The position numbers and the translations under genes are program-made. A stretch of 64,000 bases of DNA, from the NCBI RefSeq assembly GCF_011382985.1, contig NZ_CP049933.1, positions 1,488,001 to 1,552,000 of the forward strand. Reading direction: 5' to 3'. Origin of the DNA: Leucobacter coleopterorum (GTDB lineage Bacteria > Actinomycetota > Actinomycetes > Actinomycetales > Microbacteriaceae). Positions 22,248-33,111 of this stretch are shown in pieces. A model generated the notes under the pieces. The model ran no database searches. It was given only the letters and a program-made list of their open reading frames with translations, and was not told the DNA's origin. Within the stretch, counting starts at the first letter, position 1; each line of letters opens with the position of its first letter.

Positions 22248-24335
22248 CTACAGGTGCCCGGCGGCGTCCATGCTGCGTAGCTCCCGTTTGAGTTCGGCCA
22301 CTTCGTCTCGTAGACGAGCAGCGAGTTCAAACTTGAGTTCCTCAGCAGCGGCAAGCATCTGCTCATTGAGATCGGAGATGATCTCTTCGAGTCTTGCGGC
22401 GCCCTCCCCCGCGATGGCGCCAGCCCGTGCGGCGCTTTTACCCTTGGCTCGTTGCGGTGATCCCTTTTGCGCGTGTGCGCTCGCGCGCGAGTTGAGCACC
22501 TCTTCGGTATCCGCTGCCTCGCGTGCGAGCATCGCGGTGATGTCGTTGATTTTCTTTCGCAGAGGTTGGGGATCGATACCGTGTTTGGTGTTGTACTCGA
22601 TCTGGATCTCGCGGCGGCGATTCGTCTCGTCTATGGCCTCACGCATAGAACGCGTTATCTTGTCGGCGTACATGTGAACTTGACCTGAGACGTTACGTGC
22701 GGCGCGGCCGATCGTTTGGATGAGAGAAGTGCTCGATCGCAGGAAGCCTTCTTTGTCTGCATCAAGAATCGCCACCAAGGAGACCTCGGGGAGATCGAGT
22801 CCCTCACGCAGAAGGTTAATACCAACGAGCACGTCGTACACGCCGGCACGTAGTTCACTGAGCAACTCGACGCGTCGTAGAGTGTCAACGTCGGAGTGCA
22901 GGTAGCGCACACGCACACCTGCCTCTTCCATGAACGTGGTGAGTTGCTCCGCCATCTTCTTGGTGAGGGTCGTGACAAGCACACGCTCGTCTCGCTCGGC
23001 ACGGATTCGTACTTCTTCGAGCAGGTCGTCTATCTGGCCCTCACTTGGCTTCACGATGATCTCTGGGTCGATGAGTCCTGTCGGGCGAATAATCTGCTGG
23101 ACCACACCGTCGGCGAGTTCCATCTCGTATTTGCCAGGCGTCGCAGAGAGGTAGACGGTCTGCCCTACGCGCTCTTTAAACTCCTTGAATTTCAGAGGGC
23201 GGTTGTCGAGCGCGCTCGGCAGACGGAAGCCATGGTCGACAAGCGTACGTTTACGAGAGGAATCGCCCTCGTACATCGCGCCGATCTGCGGCACGGTGAC
23301 GTGTGATTCGTCGATGACCACGAGGAAATCATCAGGGAAATAGTCAAGTAGACAGTGTGGGGCCTCCCCCGGCTGACGGCCATCAATGTGCCGAGAGTAA
23401 TTTTCGATACCAGAGCAAAAACCGATCTGCTCCATCATTTCGAGGTCGAAGGTGGTGCGCATGCGCAGTCGCTGCTCTTCGACGAGCTTGTTCTGCTGCT
23501 TCAGCTCTTTCGAACGTCCGTCGAGTTCGTCTGAGATCTGCCCCATCGCCCGGTTCATAACGGTTCGGCTCGCAACATAGTGCGAGCCGGGGAAGATCGA
23601 AACGGCTTCTACCTGTTTGATAACGTCGCCCGTCACGGGGTGTAAGTAATACAGCGCCTCGATCTCGTCACCAAAGAACTCGATGCGGATCGCGAGCTCT
23701 TCGTACATTGGGATGATCTCGACGGTGTCGCCGCGAACCCGAAAGTTGCCGCGCACGAACTCAATGTCGTTGCGCTGGTACTGCATGTCGACGAAGCGGC
23801 GCAGCAGTACGTCGCGATCGAGGATGTCTCCGATCTGCAGCGGCACCATGGCCTCGTAGTACTCTTCGGGCTTACCGAGGCCGTAGATGCAGGAGACGGT
23901 GGAGACAACAACCACGTCACGACGGCTGAGCAGTGCGTTGGTGGTTGAGTGTCGAAGTCGCTCGACCTCAGCATTGACTGACGAGTCCTTCTCAATAAAC
24001 GTATCGGTCTGCGGCACGTAGGCCTCGGGCTGGTAATAGTCGTAATAGCTGACAAAATATTCGACCGCGTTGTTGGGCATGAGCTCGCGAAACTCGCTCG
24101 CGAGCTGCGCCGCGAGGGTTTTGTTGTGGGCCAGGATCAGCGTTGGTCGTTGCACGGCCTCAACCAGCCAAGCGGTGGTCGCCGACTTGCCGGTGCCGGT
24201 AGCACCCATGAGCACAATGTCGGTCTCACCAGCATTTATTCTCTTCGCGAGCTCTTCGATAGCCTGCGGCTGATCGCCGCTGGGTTCGTACTCGCTAATT
24301 ACCTCGAAAGGGCGGACGCTGCGCGTGGGTTCCAT
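22248..24335 (-). CDS. uvrB: Excinuclease ABC subunit B
   Basis: DNA helicase-like verification subunit of nucleotide excision repair. About 695 residues: Walker [12 protein letters not shown], the beta-hairpin stretch [28 protein letters not shown] (DEAD-like box), SATPGKYE, the helicase motifs [23 protein letters not shown] and QTIGRAARN, and a C-terminal UVR motif ([31 protein letters not shown]) for UvrC. I prefer the ATG at 24335 ([15 protein letters not shown]), the family-normal beginning; an upstream in-frame ATG at 24365 lacks a ribosome site. Confidence 0.97.
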   Translation of the reverse strand: MEPTRSVRPFEVISEYEPSGDQPQAIEELAKRINAGETDIVLMGATGTGKSATTAWLVEAVQRPTLILAHNKTLAAQLASEFRELMPNNAVEYFVSYYDYYQPEAYVPQTDTFIEKDSSVNAEVERLRHSTTNALLSRRDVVVVSTVSCIYGLGKPEEYYEAMVPLQIGDILDRDVLLRRFVDMQYQRNDIEFVRGNFRVRGDTVEIIPMYEELAIRIEFFGDEIEALYYLHPVTGDVIKQVEAVSIFPGSHYVASRTVMNRAMGQISDELDGRSKELKQQNKLVEEQRLRMRTTFDLEMMEQIGFCSGIENYSRHIDGRQPGEAPHCLLDYFPDDFLVVIDESHVTVPQIGAMYEGDSSRKRTLVDHGFRLPSALDNRPLKFKEFKERVGQTVYLSATPGKYEMELADGVVQQIIRPTGLIDPEIIVKPSEGQIDDLLEEVRIRAERDERVLVTTLTKKMAEQLTTFMEEAGVRVRYLHSDVDTLRRVELLSELRAGVYDVLVGINLLREGLDLPEVSLVAILDADKEGFLRSSTSLIQTIGRAARNVSGQVHMYADKITRSMREAIDETNRRREIQIEYNTKHGIDPQPLRKKINDITAMLAREAADTEEVLNSRASAHAQKGSPQRAKGKSAARAGAIAGEGAARLEEIISDLNEQMLAAAEELKFELAARLRDEVAELKRELRSMDAAGHL

Positions 24336-24422
24336 AGTTTCGAGCCTACTCTGGGGCGCCGACATTCAAGCCGCGTGGCTTGACCCTAGCGCGATCGATC
24401 ATGCCGTGATTTTATTATCAAC

Positions 24423-25565
24423 ATGCGCATACAACGGGGTAGGGCAACGAAGACACTGGCGCTTGTAACTGGGACCATCGCCTTCGGGCTGCTGCTTGCA
24501 GGTTGTGCGGGATCAGTCGGAACAGCCGAGACTCAGAGCCAAGATGCCGCAAAACAGCCCACTGAGGATGAGCTCACCGACACCATCTCAAGGTTCCTTA
24601 AGAAGGAGGGAGTTCCAGGGGCTGCCGTGGTTGTCATCGGGGCAAAGAATGAGGAATACAAGGGAAATTTCGGAGACGCGGTTATTGACGACCCCGTGAC
24701 GGCCGAAACTCGCTTCGCCTATCGAAGCATCACCAAGGCCTTCACCGGAACTGTCATTTTGCAACTGGCAGATGAGAACAAAGTGAAACTCGACGACCCC
24801 GTGTCAAAGTATGTAGACGGCGTGCCAAACGGTGAGAATATCACCCTTCAAGAGCTCGGTGACATGCGCTCTGGGCTGGCCAACTACTCGTCGAACCCCG
24901 AGTTAGGTGCGATGCTAACCAAAGACCCGAGCCGCGAACCCAACGTGTCAGAGCTGCTCAAGCTGGCGTACTCGGAACCCGCTAGCTTTAAGCCGGGTGA
25001 GAAGTATGAGTACTCGAACACCAACACGCTCCTGCTGGGTGAGGTCATTGAAGCAGTAACCGGAATGCCGTGGCAGGACGAGGTAAAGACTAGAATACTG
25101 ACTCCCCTGAAACTCAATTCTGTCGAGTACGGCTTTACTGACCCCAACCTCGACGCCACGGGCTACGAGGTCGCCAACGGCAGGGTCGTTGAAGCACTGC
25201 CCGTGCTCGCTCCAGGGTGGCTTGGCTCCGCGGGTGCGCTGACTGGCACCGCGGCTGATCTCGCCACCTGGGGTCGAGCGCTCGGTAGCGGATCGCTGAT
25301 TGACGCCAAGACGCAGCAGCTGCGCGTCGAACAGTTCGGATCAACGGCCGATGACCAGAAGAGTCCGGAGTACGACCGCTACGGATTCACAATGGGAGAG
25401 ATAGAGAGCTGGGTCGGCCATACCGGAACCGGGGCCGGGTTCCAGGGGCTTGTCATGTACGACGCGAAGTCGGAGCGTGTGATCGCGATCCTGCTCAACG
25501 CCACGGGCGAGGAGCCCGACCTGCCAGCGCACCTGTTTAAGGAGATGCTGCCGCTATACAACTAG
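24423..25565 (+). CDS. Serine hydrolase lipoprotein, beta-lactamase / DD-peptidase fold
   Basis: Predicted secreted lipoprotein of 380 residues: signal peptide with lipobox LLAGC (lipidated Cys28), then a class C beta-lactamase/DD-carboxypeptidase-like domain. Catalytic motifs are all visible: SxxK as S102-I-T-K105, YxN as Y197-S-N199, and HTG at 333-335. Proteins of this fold act as D-aminopeptidases, carboxypeptidases or esterases, and sequence alone does not tell which, so cell-wall peptide or ester hydrolysis outside the membrane is inferred. Its TAG stop shares the palindrome CTAG with the stop of the convergent YcaQ-type gene. Confidence 0.87.
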   Translation: MRIQRGRATKTLALVTGTIAFGLLLAGCAGSVGTAETQSQDAAKQPTEDELTDTISRFLKKEGVPGAAVVVIGAKNEEYKGNFGDAVIDDPVTAETRFAYRSITKAFTGTVILQLADENKVKLDDPVSKYVDGVPNGENITLQELGDMRSGLANYSSNPELGAMLTKDPSREPNVSELLKLAYSEPASFKPGEKYEYSNTNTLLLGEVIEAVTGMPWQDEVKTRILTPLKLNSVEYGFTDPNLDATGYEVANGRVVEALPVLAPGWLGSAGALTGTAADLATWGRALGSGSLIDAKTQQLRVEQFGSTADDQKSPEYDRYGFTMGEIESWVGHTGTGAGFQGLVMYDAKSERVIAILLNATGEEPDLPAHLFKEMLPLYN

Positions 25566-26764
25566 TTTGCTTCGGGATCGAAACGGTTTGGCAGCGCGAG
25601 GTTGCCGACGCCGCTAACGCTCACCGATTCGAGGCCCTGCCAGGCGGCAGCGCGCGCAAGCAGCGTCTGGGTGGCCTCCGCTGTGCGGGCGGGCGCGCGA
25701 TCCTCTTGCCATGCCGCCTGCACCAGCAGCTCGCGGTTCTTGCGGTCAGCCTTCAGGTCGATGCGACCTGCGAGTACACCGTTCACCATGAGCGGCAGGC
25801 AGTAATAGCCGTACTGCCGTTTCTCCTTGGGGGTGTAGATCTCGATGCGGTAGCGGAAGTCGAACATGCGCTCGGCGCGTGGTCTGAACCAGACAACTGG
25901 GTCGAACGGTGTGAGCAGCGCGTCTGGACTCAGTCGGCTTGGCACTGCGGCGTCGCGGTGGATCCACGCCTGTTCAGGCGACCCGTTCACTTTCAGCCAG
26001 CCAGCAACAGAAACCGGGGTGAGGATCCCACTCTCTTCGAGCGCCTTCACAGCGACTCGGGCGTCCGCCGTTTTGAGGCGGTGGTAGTCGGCGATGTCTG
26101 CGAGCGTCCCCACGCCGAGGGAGCGCGCGGCTTGCTCTACGAGCTGCCGCTGGGCATCCTCGCGACTAACCTCGATCAGCGCAGGGGTGGGAAGCACCTG
26201 TTCCGCGATCGCGTATCTGCGCTGGAACCCCTCGCGGCCGATGGACACCACGTCGCCTCGAGCAAACAGCACCTCGACGGCGTGCTTTGTCTCGCTCCAG
26301 TCCCACCAGGGTCCGCGCTTTTCGCGCGGGCCTTCCTCAAGCTCTCGCACGAACTGGGGGCCACTATCAGCGAGTGCCTCGCGCACCCTGTCGAGCGTCG
26401 GCTGCAGTGCTGCGTAGCGCTCCTGACCCGCGTAGCGGTCTCGAAACTCCTCCATGCGCCACCCGAAGAGGGGTCGATCCTCCACTGGGATGAACGCTGC
26501 CTCGTGCGCCCAGTATTCTGTGTACTCGCCACTGTTCCAGAGGTGATTGTCGAGCTGGTCCGAATCGTAGCTGCCATGCCTTGAGAAAATCGGCAGGTAG
26601 TGGCTTCGCGCGAAGACGTTGACGGAGTCGATCTGCAGCACGTGTAGTCGCTCAAGCGCGGGATCGAAGGGCCGCCGGGCCCGCAAACGCGCAGACGCGC
26701 GAAATCCCTGGGCTGCGAGAGCAACACGGCGCGCTTCTGCTGCGCTCAGGGACTCGCGGGTCAT
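25562..26764 (-). CDS. YcaQ/AlkX-type winged-helix DNA glycosylase family protein
   Basis: The product of about 400 residues belongs to the HTH_42 (YcaQ) family, whose studied members are DNA glycosylases that unhook interstrand crosslinks or remove bulky alkylated bases. The catalytic QxD motif is visible in LHVLQIDSVNVFARSHYLPIFSRHG, and the tail LLTPFDPVVWFRPRAERMFDFRYRIEIYTP is typical. I start at ATG 26764 (MTRESLSAAEARRVALAAQGF), 13 bases after the ndk stop on the same strand, so it may be read through from ileS-folC-ndk. Substrate is inferred from the family only. Confidence 0.83.
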   Translation of the reverse strand: MTRESLSAAEARRVALAAQGFRASARLRARRPFDPALERLHVLQIDSVNVFARSHYLPIFSRHGSYDSDQLDNHLWNSGEYTEYWAHEAAFIPVEDRPLFGWRMEEFRDRYAGQERYAALQPTLDRVREALADSGPQFVRELEEGPREKRGPWWDWSETKHAVEVLFARGDVVSIGREGFQRRYAIAEQVLPTPALIEVSREDAQRQLVEQAARSLGVGTLADIADYHRLKTADARVAVKALEESGILTPVSVAGWLKVNGSPEQAWIHRDAAVPSRLSPDALLTPFDPVVWFRPRAERMFDFRYRIEIYTPKEKRQYGYYCLPLMVNGVLAGRIDLKADRKNRELLVQAAWQEDRAPARTAEATQTLLARAAAWQGLESVSVSGVGNLALPNRFDPEAN

Positions 26765-26777
26765 GAGCTGAGAACGC

Positions 26778-27194
26778 CTACGCGAACCAGAGCGAGAGCT
26801 CGCGCTCTGCCGACAGAGTCGAGTCAGAGCCGTGAACGAGGTTCTGCTGCACCGCAAGACCCCAGTCGCGACCAAGATCGCCACGAATTGTGCCGGGAGC
26901 GGCAGCAGTAGGATCGGTGGCCCCAGCGAGCGCCCGGAATCCCTCGATCACCCGGTTGCCCGAGGCGCGCACAGCGACCACGGGTCCGGAAGCCATGAAC
27001 TCGACCAGTGGCTCAAAGAATGGCTTTCCCTCGTGCTCTTCGTAGTGAGCCACGAGCAACTCACGGCTTGCGGTCACCATGCGCAGATCATTGATGGTGT
27101 AGCCCTTTGCCTCAATGCGACGCAGAATTTCGCCGGTCAGTCCGCGCGCGACTCCGTCAGGCTTGACCAGGATCAGGGTTTCTTCTGCAGACAC
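26778..27194 (-). CDS. ndk: Nucleoside-diphosphate kinase
   Basis: Balances nucleoside triphosphate pools by phosphate transfer through a phosphohistidine. 138 residues; the active-site histidine lies in QNLVHGSDS and the fold starts with ETLILVKPDGVARG. The start is GTG at 27194, five bases after AGGAG; the in-frame region upstream has no support. It is the fourth gene of ileS-folC-DUF4233-ndk, separated from the DUF4233 gene by 52 bases. Confidence 0.96.
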   Translation of the reverse strand: MSAEETLILVKPDGVARGLTGEILRRIEAKGYTINDLRMVTASRELLVAHYEEHEGKPFFEPLVEFMASGPVVAVRASGNRVIEGFRALAGATDPTAAAPGTIRGDLGRDWGLAVQQNLVHGSDSTLSAERELSLWFA

Positions 27195-27246
27195 GTGTAC
27201 TCCTTGAAGTATTGAAAGTTGGTGGGATGTTCCCCGAACAATAAGC

Positions 27247-27729
27247 CTAGCTTGGGTCTGAGTGCTCGGCGATCCAGGCGGCGCGCTGCCTGTCAAGCTG
27301 TGCGCCCTTCACCATGCAGTACACCCACAGCGCGGTAAACAGCACACCAACGACCAGCGCCATCGGCAAGATAATCGCCGACAGCAGCATCAAACCGTGC
27401 ACCGCCCAGCCCAAGTAAATGCCGACCTTCCCCCGACGCATAATGGCCAGCGCCACCAGAATCACTACGGCGAGTCCCCCACCGAGGTAAAGTCCGAGCT
27501 CGCGGGGCTCGGTGATCCCAAGCCCAAAAATGGTGAGGCCGATCAGCACCACAATGATGAGCTCAAAACCGAGCACAATCGAGGCGAGGGCGCGCTGCGT
27601 GGAGCGTTGCCCCTTTGCTGCGCCAGAGATGCGCATGGCAGAGTTGTGAGCCATCGTTTCTGACGGTGACAGCTCAAGTTCATCTTCTGGCTCGGGATCC
27701 GATCCGAACCCAGGGCTCACAGAACTCAT
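27247..27729 (-). CDS. DUF4233 membrane protein
   Basis: Actinobacterial protein of unknown function, 160 residues. An acidic, Ser/Pro-rich N-terminal tail of about 40 residues precedes four hydrophobic segments (LASIVLGFELIIVVLIGLT, LGLYLGGGLAVVILVALAI, IYLGWAVHGLMLLSAIILP, LVVGVLFTALWVYCMV). The ATG at 27729 overlaps the folC stop (ATGA). The place between folC and ndk is conserved for this family in actinobacteria, but no role in folate or nucleotide metabolism has been shown that I know of. Confidence 0.87.
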   Translation of the reverse strand: MSSVSPGFGSDPEPEDELELSPSETMAHNSAMRISGAAKGQRSTQRALASIVLGFELIIVVLIGLTIFGLGITEPRELGLYLGGGLAVVILVALAIMRRGKVGIYLGWAVHGLMLLSAIILPMALVVGVLFTALWVYCMVKGAQLDRQRAAWIAEHSDPS

Positions 27730-29066
27730 GCAATCCCCCACCCTTCGCTTCGCGAAAACTCGATGGCCTCGCCAGCCAGCAAGACTGACCCAACGACTAG
27801 CACGGCGCGCCCTTCAGCGCGGCCCGCCCAAGCTCGAGCATGATCGAGTGCCTCGGGTAAAGACGATGCCACCTCGATGGGGGTGTCCGGGATTGCCGAT
27901 GAGGCCATAACAAACAGGTGTTCGGCTTCGAGACTGCGCGGTGAACTCACCGGAGTGACTGTGACGTGGTGTGCGATGGGCGCGAGCGCCTCAAGCAAAC
28001 CAGAGGCGTCCTTCTCTTCGAGCACACCAACAACCAGCGTGAGTTCTTCAAAGCTGAACGACTCCGTGACCGCTTCAACGAGGGCCTGGGCTCCATGAGG
28101 GTTGTGCGCCGAGTCGACGTAGACGATCGGATCGTTGCCGATGAGCTGTAGACGGCCGGGTGAGGTGAGTTGCCCCAGTCCCTCGTCGAGCACTTCTTCT
28201 GGCACAGGTCGTTCGGAACCGAAGAACGCCTCCACTGCCGCGATCGCCAGCGTGATATTCTCTGCCTGGTGCTTGCCGTGCAGCGGTACGAATGCGGGAT
28301 CATAGGCCTGACCCGTAGCTCCGACGACGTCGATCTGGCGGCCGCCGACGGCGAGTCGATCTTCGATAAGACGGAAATCGCGACCCTGTACGACGAGGCG
28401 CGAGCCATTGCGCTGGGCCGCCTCTTCGACCTCGATCATGGCGTCGGCGTCTTGTACCGCGGTAACAACCGTGCTGCCGGGCTTGATGATGCCTGCCTTG
28501 GTCTTCGCGATTGTGGCGGTGTCGTTGCCGAGGATCGCGGTGTGATCGAGCGCGATTGGCGTAAACACGGCCACCTGCGCGTCTGCGATATTGGTCGCGT
28601 CCCACTCGCCGCCCATGCCGACCTCGATGACGGCGACCTCAACGGGGGCGTCAGCGAAGATCGTAAACGCGAGCACCGCGAGCGCCTCGAAGAAGGTGAT
28701 CGGACTGTTGCCGGCTGCCTCGAGTTCGGCATCAACGACTTCTAACGGCAGCCGTAGCTCATCCCAGGCTGCCGCAAGCACGGTGTCGTCGACCGGTGCG
28801 CCGTCGAGCTGAAAGCGCTCCGTGAATGCGAGTAGGTGCGGGCTCGTAAAGAGGCCGGTGCGCAGGCCGTGTGCCCGCAGTAGCGACTCAATCGCGCGAC
28901 TGGTTGAGGTTTTGCCGTTGGTACCCGCGACCTGGATAACCGGGTAGGAGAGCTGCGGCGACCCTGCAAGCTCAGCCAACCGGCGCACCGGTTCGATACG
29001 TGGGCGCGGGTTTGCCTCGCCGACCCGCTCCAGGAGTTCGGTGTATACCTTCTCAGCGTCGCTCAT
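27726..29066 (-). CDS. folC: Folylpolyglutamate synthase / dihydrofolate synthase
   Basis: Mur-ligase-family enzyme adding glutamate to folates (and possibly to dihydropteroate). 446 residues with the ATP-binding loop [10 protein letters not shown] near residue 46, the [17 protein letters not shown] substrate loop, [12 protein letters not shown], and the C-terminal domain starting near [15 protein letters not shown]. Both ends overlap neighbours by four bases as ATGA (ileS before, DUF4233 gene after), a tightly coupled operon under the ileS T-box unless internal promoters exist. Confidence 0.94.
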   Translation of the reverse strand: MSDAEKVYTELLERVGEANPRPRIEPVRRLAELAGSPQLSYPVIQVAGTNGKTSTSRAIESLLRAHGLRTGLFTSPHLLAFTERFQLDGAPVDDTVLAAAWDELRLPLEVVDAELEAAGNSPITFFEALAVLAFTIFADAPVEVAVIEVGMGGEWDATNIADAQVAVFTPIALDHTAILGNDTATIAKTKAGIIKPGSTVVTAVQDADAMIEVEEAAQRNGSRLVVQGRDFRLIEDRLAVGGRQIDVVGATGQAYDPAFVPLHGKHQAENITLAIAAVEAFFGSERPVPEEVLDEGLGQLTSPGRLQLIGNDPIVYVDSAHNPHGAQALVEAVTESFSFEELTLVVGVLEEKDASGLLEALAPIAHHVTVTPVSSPRSLEAEHLFVMASSAIPDTPIEVASSLPEALDHARAWAGRAEGRAVLVVGSVLLAGEAIEFSRSEGWGIA

Positions 29067-32000
29067 CGTGCAGCCTCCTTCGAAAGGGAGATCCCGAGGG
29101 GATCTTTACCCGTGCCGAGTGCCTGTGCCGCATCCCTGGAGTTCCAGGATCCAGATTCCATTACCCTGACCGAGACACCCTCGGCGGCGAGCGTTTCGGC
29201 GGCGATCAATGCACTGTGAGTCTGCAGCGCATCTGCGTGCTCAGGATCGACGGTCAAAACCAGTCCGATGCGATCGCTCACCTCAAGACCGGCGTTCTTG
29301 CGGGCCTCCTGCACGGCGCGGATCGCGTCGCGCGCAATGCCCTCGGCCTCAAGCGCCGGGGTGGTGGCCGTCTCCAGCAGCACAAAACCGCCGCCCGGGA
29401 TCAGCGTGAGTGCGGGGCCCGCCGCTGCGTCTGGCCCGTCCGTGCCGCCAACATTGAGCGTCAACTCGTACTCGTGTGGTTCGAGCGCGATCCCGCCCGC
29501 GGTGACAACTCCGTCGGTTTCGCTCCAGTCGCCTGACTTTGCGCCCTTAATGGCCTGCTGTACCTGCTTGCCGAGACGAGGGCCAGCGGCTCGCGCGTTC
29601 ACGGTGAGTGTGTGCACGATGCCGTGATCCGCCGCACTCGACTCTGTCTGCTGCACCAGTTGGACGGTCTTAACATTGAGCTCCTCGCGGAGGATCTCAA
29701 CGAAGGGAGTCAGCGCCTCCGGGCGTGCGGTGACAACGGTGAGCTCAGCGAGCGGCAACCGCACACGAAGCTTACGAGCCTTACGCAGAGAGAGCGCGTG
29801 CGAGGTGATCTGGCGAATCTCGTCCATCGCTTCAACGAGCTCGGGGTCACTCGGGAACTCAGTGACGTCTGGCCAGTCGGTGAGGTGCACCGAGCGGCCG
29901 CCCGTAAGGCCACGCCACATCTCTTCGGTGACCAGAGGGGCGAGCGGTGCTGCCACTCGGGCCACCGTTTCGAGCACGGTGAAGAGTGTGTCGAAGGCCT
30001 GGCGGTTTTCGGGCTTGCCGTTGGCGCCGGCCATGCCTTCCCAGAAGCGGTCGCGTGAGCGACGCACGTACCATTTCGTCAGCACATCAGCGTAAGCGCG
30101 CAGCGACTCGGACGCCGAGGTGGTGTCGAGATTCGCGAGGTGATCCCCCACCTCGCGCACGAGGTCGGCGGTCTTCGCGAGAATGTAGCGGTCGAGCGGG
30201 TCGCTCGAGTCGGTGCGGCGTTCCGCGGTGTAGTTGTCGGCGTTGGCGTAGAGCGAGAAGAAGTACCAGGTGCTCCACAGCGGCAGAATGAACTGGCGCA
30301 CACCCTCGCGGATACCCTCTTCGGTGACGATGAGGTTGCCGCCGCGCACGACCGGTGAGGCCATGAGGAACCAGCGCATCGCGTCGGAGCCGTCACGGTT
30401 GAACACCTCATTGACGTCGGGGTAGTTCTGCAGCGACTTCGACATCTTGTTGCCGTCGGAGCCGAGCACGATGCCGTGGCTGATCACGTTCTTGAACGCG
30501 GGTCGATCGAACAGCGCTGTCGCGAGCACGTGCTGCAGGTAGAACCAGCCGCGCGTCTGCCCGATGTACTCCACGATGAAGTCGGCGGGCTGATGGCTAT
30601 CGAACCACTCCTGGTTTTCAAAGGGGTAATGCGCCTGAGCGAAGGGCATTGATCCCGAATCGAACCACACGTCGAGCACGTCTTCGATGCGGCGCATGGT
30701 CGACTTGCCCGTTGGATCGTCGGGGTTCGGGCGAGTGAGCTCGTCAATGTAGGGGCGGTGCAGGTCGATTTCGCCCTCGGCATTGCGTGGCAGCTCGCCG
30801 AAGTCGGCCTCAAGCTCGGCGACCGAGCCGTAGACGTCGACGCGCGGGTAGTCAGGGTCGTCGCTCTTCCACACCGGGATCGGGCTGCCCCAATAGCGGT
30901 TGCGGCTGATCGACCAGTCGCGCGCGCCCTCAAGCCACTTGCCGAACTGGCCGTGCTTGACGTTCTCGGGCACCCAGGTGATCTCTTCGTTGGTCTCAAG
31001 CATGCGGTCTTTGATGTCTGTCACGCGCACAAACCAGCTCGACACCGCCTTGTAGATGAGCGGGTTTCGGCAGCGCCAGCAGTGCGGGTACGAGTGCATG
31101 TAGCTCTGCTCGCGCAGCACGCGCTGCTTCTCGTTCAGCAGGCGGATGAGAGGTCGGTTTGCGTCCATCCATAGTTCACCGGCGACGTCGGGCACCGACT
31201 TCACGAAGCGGCCACCGTCGTCGAGGCTCAGGATGGTCGGGATGCCCGCGGCGTTGCCGAGGCGCTGATCGTCTTCGCCGTAAGCGGGGGCCTGGTGCAC
31301 GATGCCGGTGCCGTCGCTGGTCGAGACGTAGTCGTCAACGAGGATCTGCCAGGCATTTTCGGTGCCCCAGAGTTTCGTGTCGGCGTAGTAATCGAAGAGC
31401 CTCGCGTAGCGCACACCACTGAGTTCTTTGCCTGAAATCGTGCGCGTCACCGCCTCGCGGGCTGCTTCGGCCGATTCGTAGCCGAGATCCTTCGTGTGAT
31501 TGCCGACAAGATCGAGGGCGAGCATGTACTGGGCTGTGGCCCCGGCTCCCCCGTCAGCTGCACCGTTGGGGCCAGCGGGCAGGATCGCGTACGCGATCTC
31601 CGGTCCGACCGCGAGTGCGAGGTTGGTCGGCAGGGTCCACGGTGTTGTCGTCCAAGCGAGCGCGCGGACACCCTCGACGCCGAGTTCTGAGGCTTTTGCC
31701 CCCTCTAGCGGAAAGGTGACGGTGAGCGAGGGATCCTGACGCATTTGGTACACGTCGTCATCCATGCGCAGCTCGTGGTTGGAGAGTGGAGTTTCGTCGC
31801 GCCAGCAGTAGGGCAAGATGCGCGAGCCCTCGTACGCGAGGCCCTTGTCGTAGAGCTGCTTGAATGCCCAGATGACACTCTCCATGTAACCGAGGTTGAG
31901 GGTCTTGTAGCCGTTCTCGAAGTCGACCCAGCGGGCCTGTCGAGTCACATACTCCTCCCACTCGCGCGTGTACTGCAGCACCGACTCGCGCGCCTTTTCG

Positions 32001-32407
32001 TTGAAGGTCGCGACACCCATCTCTTCGATCTGGGCCTTCTCGGTGATGCCGAGCTGCTTCATCGCCTCAAGCTCGGCGGGCAGACCGTGGGTGTCCCAGC
32101 CGAAGCGGCGCTCGACCTTCTTGCCGAGCATCGTCTGGAAGCGCGGGAAAACGTCTTTGGCATAGCCGGTCAGTAGGTGACCGTAGTGCGGTAGCCCGTT
32201 CGCGAAGGGAGGGCCGTCGTTGAAGACCCACTCTTCGGCATTCTCGCGCTGGCGAATCGACTCGCGGAAGGTGTCGTCTGTTTTCCAGAACGCGAGCACC
32301 CGCTCTTCGATCTCGGGAAACTTTGGAGAGGGCGTGACACCAAACGCGGCACCCGCGTTGGTAGTCGGCTCGCTCGCTGCGCCAGTTGACTGCTGAGGAT
32401 ATGGCAT
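29063..32407 (-). CDS. ileS: Isoleucyl-tRNA synthetase, eukaryote-like (IleS2) class
   Basis: Charges tRNA-Ile with isoleucine. 1114 residues, class I: the HIGH motif reads HYGH in [13 protein letters not shown] and the second motif is NKMSKS. The beginning [21 protein letters not shown] and the length match the eukaryote-like IleS2 class, which is known to be less sensitive to mupirocin. The editing domain lies roughly at residues 200-400 ([18 protein letters not shown]) and the anticodon-binding part after about 700. The ATG at 32407 has AAGGAAG three to four bases upstream, the site that the T-box leader is expected to control. Confidence 0.95.
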   Translation of the reverse strand: MPYPQQSTGAASEPTTNAGAAFGVTPSPKFPEIEERVLAFWKTDDTFRESIRQRENAEEWVFNDGPPFANGLPHYGHLLTGYAKDVFPRFQTMLGKKVERRFGWDTHGLPAELEAMKQLGITEKAQIEEMGVATFNEKARESVLQYTREWEEYVTRQARWVDFENGYKTLNLGYMESVIWAFKQLYDKGLAYEGSRILPYCWRDETPLSNHELRMDDDVYQMRQDPSLTVTFPLEGAKASELGVEGVRALAWTTTPWTLPTNLALAVGPEIAYAILPAGPNGAADGGAGATAQYMLALDLVGNHTKDLGYESAEAAREAVTRTISGKELSGVRYARLFDYYADTKLWGTENAWQILVDDYVSTSDGTGIVHQAPAYGEDDQRLGNAAGIPTILSLDDGGRFVKSVPDVAGELWMDANRPLIRLLNEKQRVLREQSYMHSYPHCWRCRNPLIYKAVSSWFVRVTDIKDRMLETNEEITWVPENVKHGQFGKWLEGARDWSISRNRYWGSPIPVWKSDDPDYPRVDVYGSVAELEADFGELPRNAEGEIDLHRPYIDELTRPNPDDPTGKSTMRRIEDVLDVWFDSGSMPFAQAHYPFENQEWFDSHQPADFIVEYIGQTRGWFYLQHVLATALFDRPAFKNVISHGIVLGSDGNKMSKSLQNYPDVNEVFNRDGSDAMRWFLMASPVVRGGNLIVTEEGIREGVRQFILPLWSTWYFFSLYANADNYTAERRTDSSDPLDRYILAKTADLVREVGDHLANLDTTSASESLRAYADVLTKWYVRRSRDRFWEGMAGANGKPENRQAFDTLFTVLETVARVAAPLAPLVTEEMWRGLTGGRSVHLTDWPDVTEFPSDPELVEAMDEIRQITSHALSLRKARKLRVRLPLAELTVVTARPEALTPFVEILREELNVKTVQLVQQTESSAADHGIVHTLTVNARAAGPRLGKQVQQAIKGAKSGDWSETDGVVTAGGIALEPHEYELTLNVGGTDGPDAAAGPALTLIPGGGFVLLETATTPALEAEGIARDAIRAVQEARKNAGLEVSDRIGLVLTVDPEHADALQTHSALIAAETLAAEGVSVRVMESGSWNSRDAAQALGTGKDPLGISLSKEAAR

Positions 32408-32417
32408 GGGCTTCCTT

Positions 32418-32660
32418 ATGGTTCCGGCTTACGTGTAAAGCTTCTGCCGGGACGAGCGCTGCGCGGCTCTCGCCACCAACTCCCGCGGTACCACCCCGCT
32501 TGCGCACGCGGTTCCGTTTGGGATCGCGGTGTGCCTCTTCGTTTGGCTGTAACGGGCCTGCCCGCCCGGTTCTAGTGGGCTCTCTCGCGAAATTCATCTC
32601 GAGAGAGCTGTTCTTCCGGGGACTCCCCATTGATGGTGGATCGTCGTCTCTAGTGAAGAA
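32418..32660 (-). promoter_or_regulatory. T-box riboswitch of ileS (translational type)
   Basis: The ileS leader holds the invariant T-box core GGGTGGTACCGCGG at 32483-32496 (minus strand), which pairs with the uncharged tRNA CCA end. About 140 bases upstream is a short stem I-like region with a candidate isoleucine specifier ATC at 32632-32634, followed by GGGGAGTCCCC and CGGAAGAAC, and then a 9-bp hairpin (GCTCTCTCG / CGAGAGAGC, 32582-32609). A CCGGC/GCCGG stem next to the Shine-Dalgarno fits sequestration of the ribosome site, not a terminator, as in other actinobacterial ileS leaders. Exact pairing was not computed. This fills the 315-base stretch before ileS. Confidence 0.85.
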
Positions 32661-32722
32661 TCTTAGCGCAGTTGCGCTGGGGTTAGGTTGGCGGTCCCAG
32701 CGCAACTGCGCGTGTGCGGCAA

Positions 32723-33034
32723 CTAGTTGTCGCGGATCGTTGCGTTGAACCGGCTCTGAACGATCGCGTCGCCGATGACTCCGAGCAAGAAAATCAGGAG
32801 GAAGGCGGCAACCTTGCTCATGCGATTCTTTGTGAACTCCTCAACTGCCGTGGCGTAGCGCCACAGCCACCAGATATTCACGAACGGAATGATGAACAAC
32901 CAGGCCGTAGGAACGCGGGTTCCGGTGTTTGCGGCGTTCATCTCGTTTTTGGTCTTCACGTACCAAACGAGGGTGTAAATTCCGAAGGTTACAAAAGGTA
33001 GCAGGAGGGGTGCTGCGGGACTACGAAGCTTCAC
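32723..33034 (-). CDS. DUF4234 membrane protein
   Basis: 103-residue predicted membrane protein with the DUF4234 pattern (FVTFGIYTLVWYVKTKNEMN, FIIPFVNIWWLWRYATAVEEF) and three hydrophobic segments. Function unknown. The start is GTG at 33034 with TAAGGA upstream. It is oriented toward ileS but its stop lies about 60 bases from the start of the T-box leader; I see no clear terminator between them. Confidence 0.75.
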   Translation of the reverse strand: MKLRSPAAPLLLPFVTFGIYTLVWYVKTKNEMNAANTGTRVPTAWLFIIPFVNIWWLWRYATAVEEFTKNRMSKVAAFLLIFLLGVIGDAIVQSRFNATIRDN

Positions 33035-33111
33035 GAAAAGTTATCCTTACAAATAATGAACAAAGCCATGATTGTAGCGGTTCCGCGTTCACTTCACGGC
33101 ATCGAGCCAGC

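Noticed and set aside
24380..24418. TTGACC and TATTAT boxes before the serine hydrolase gene
   Set aside because: Spacing of 27 bases is too long, and the -10-like box would put the transcript start inside the start codon.
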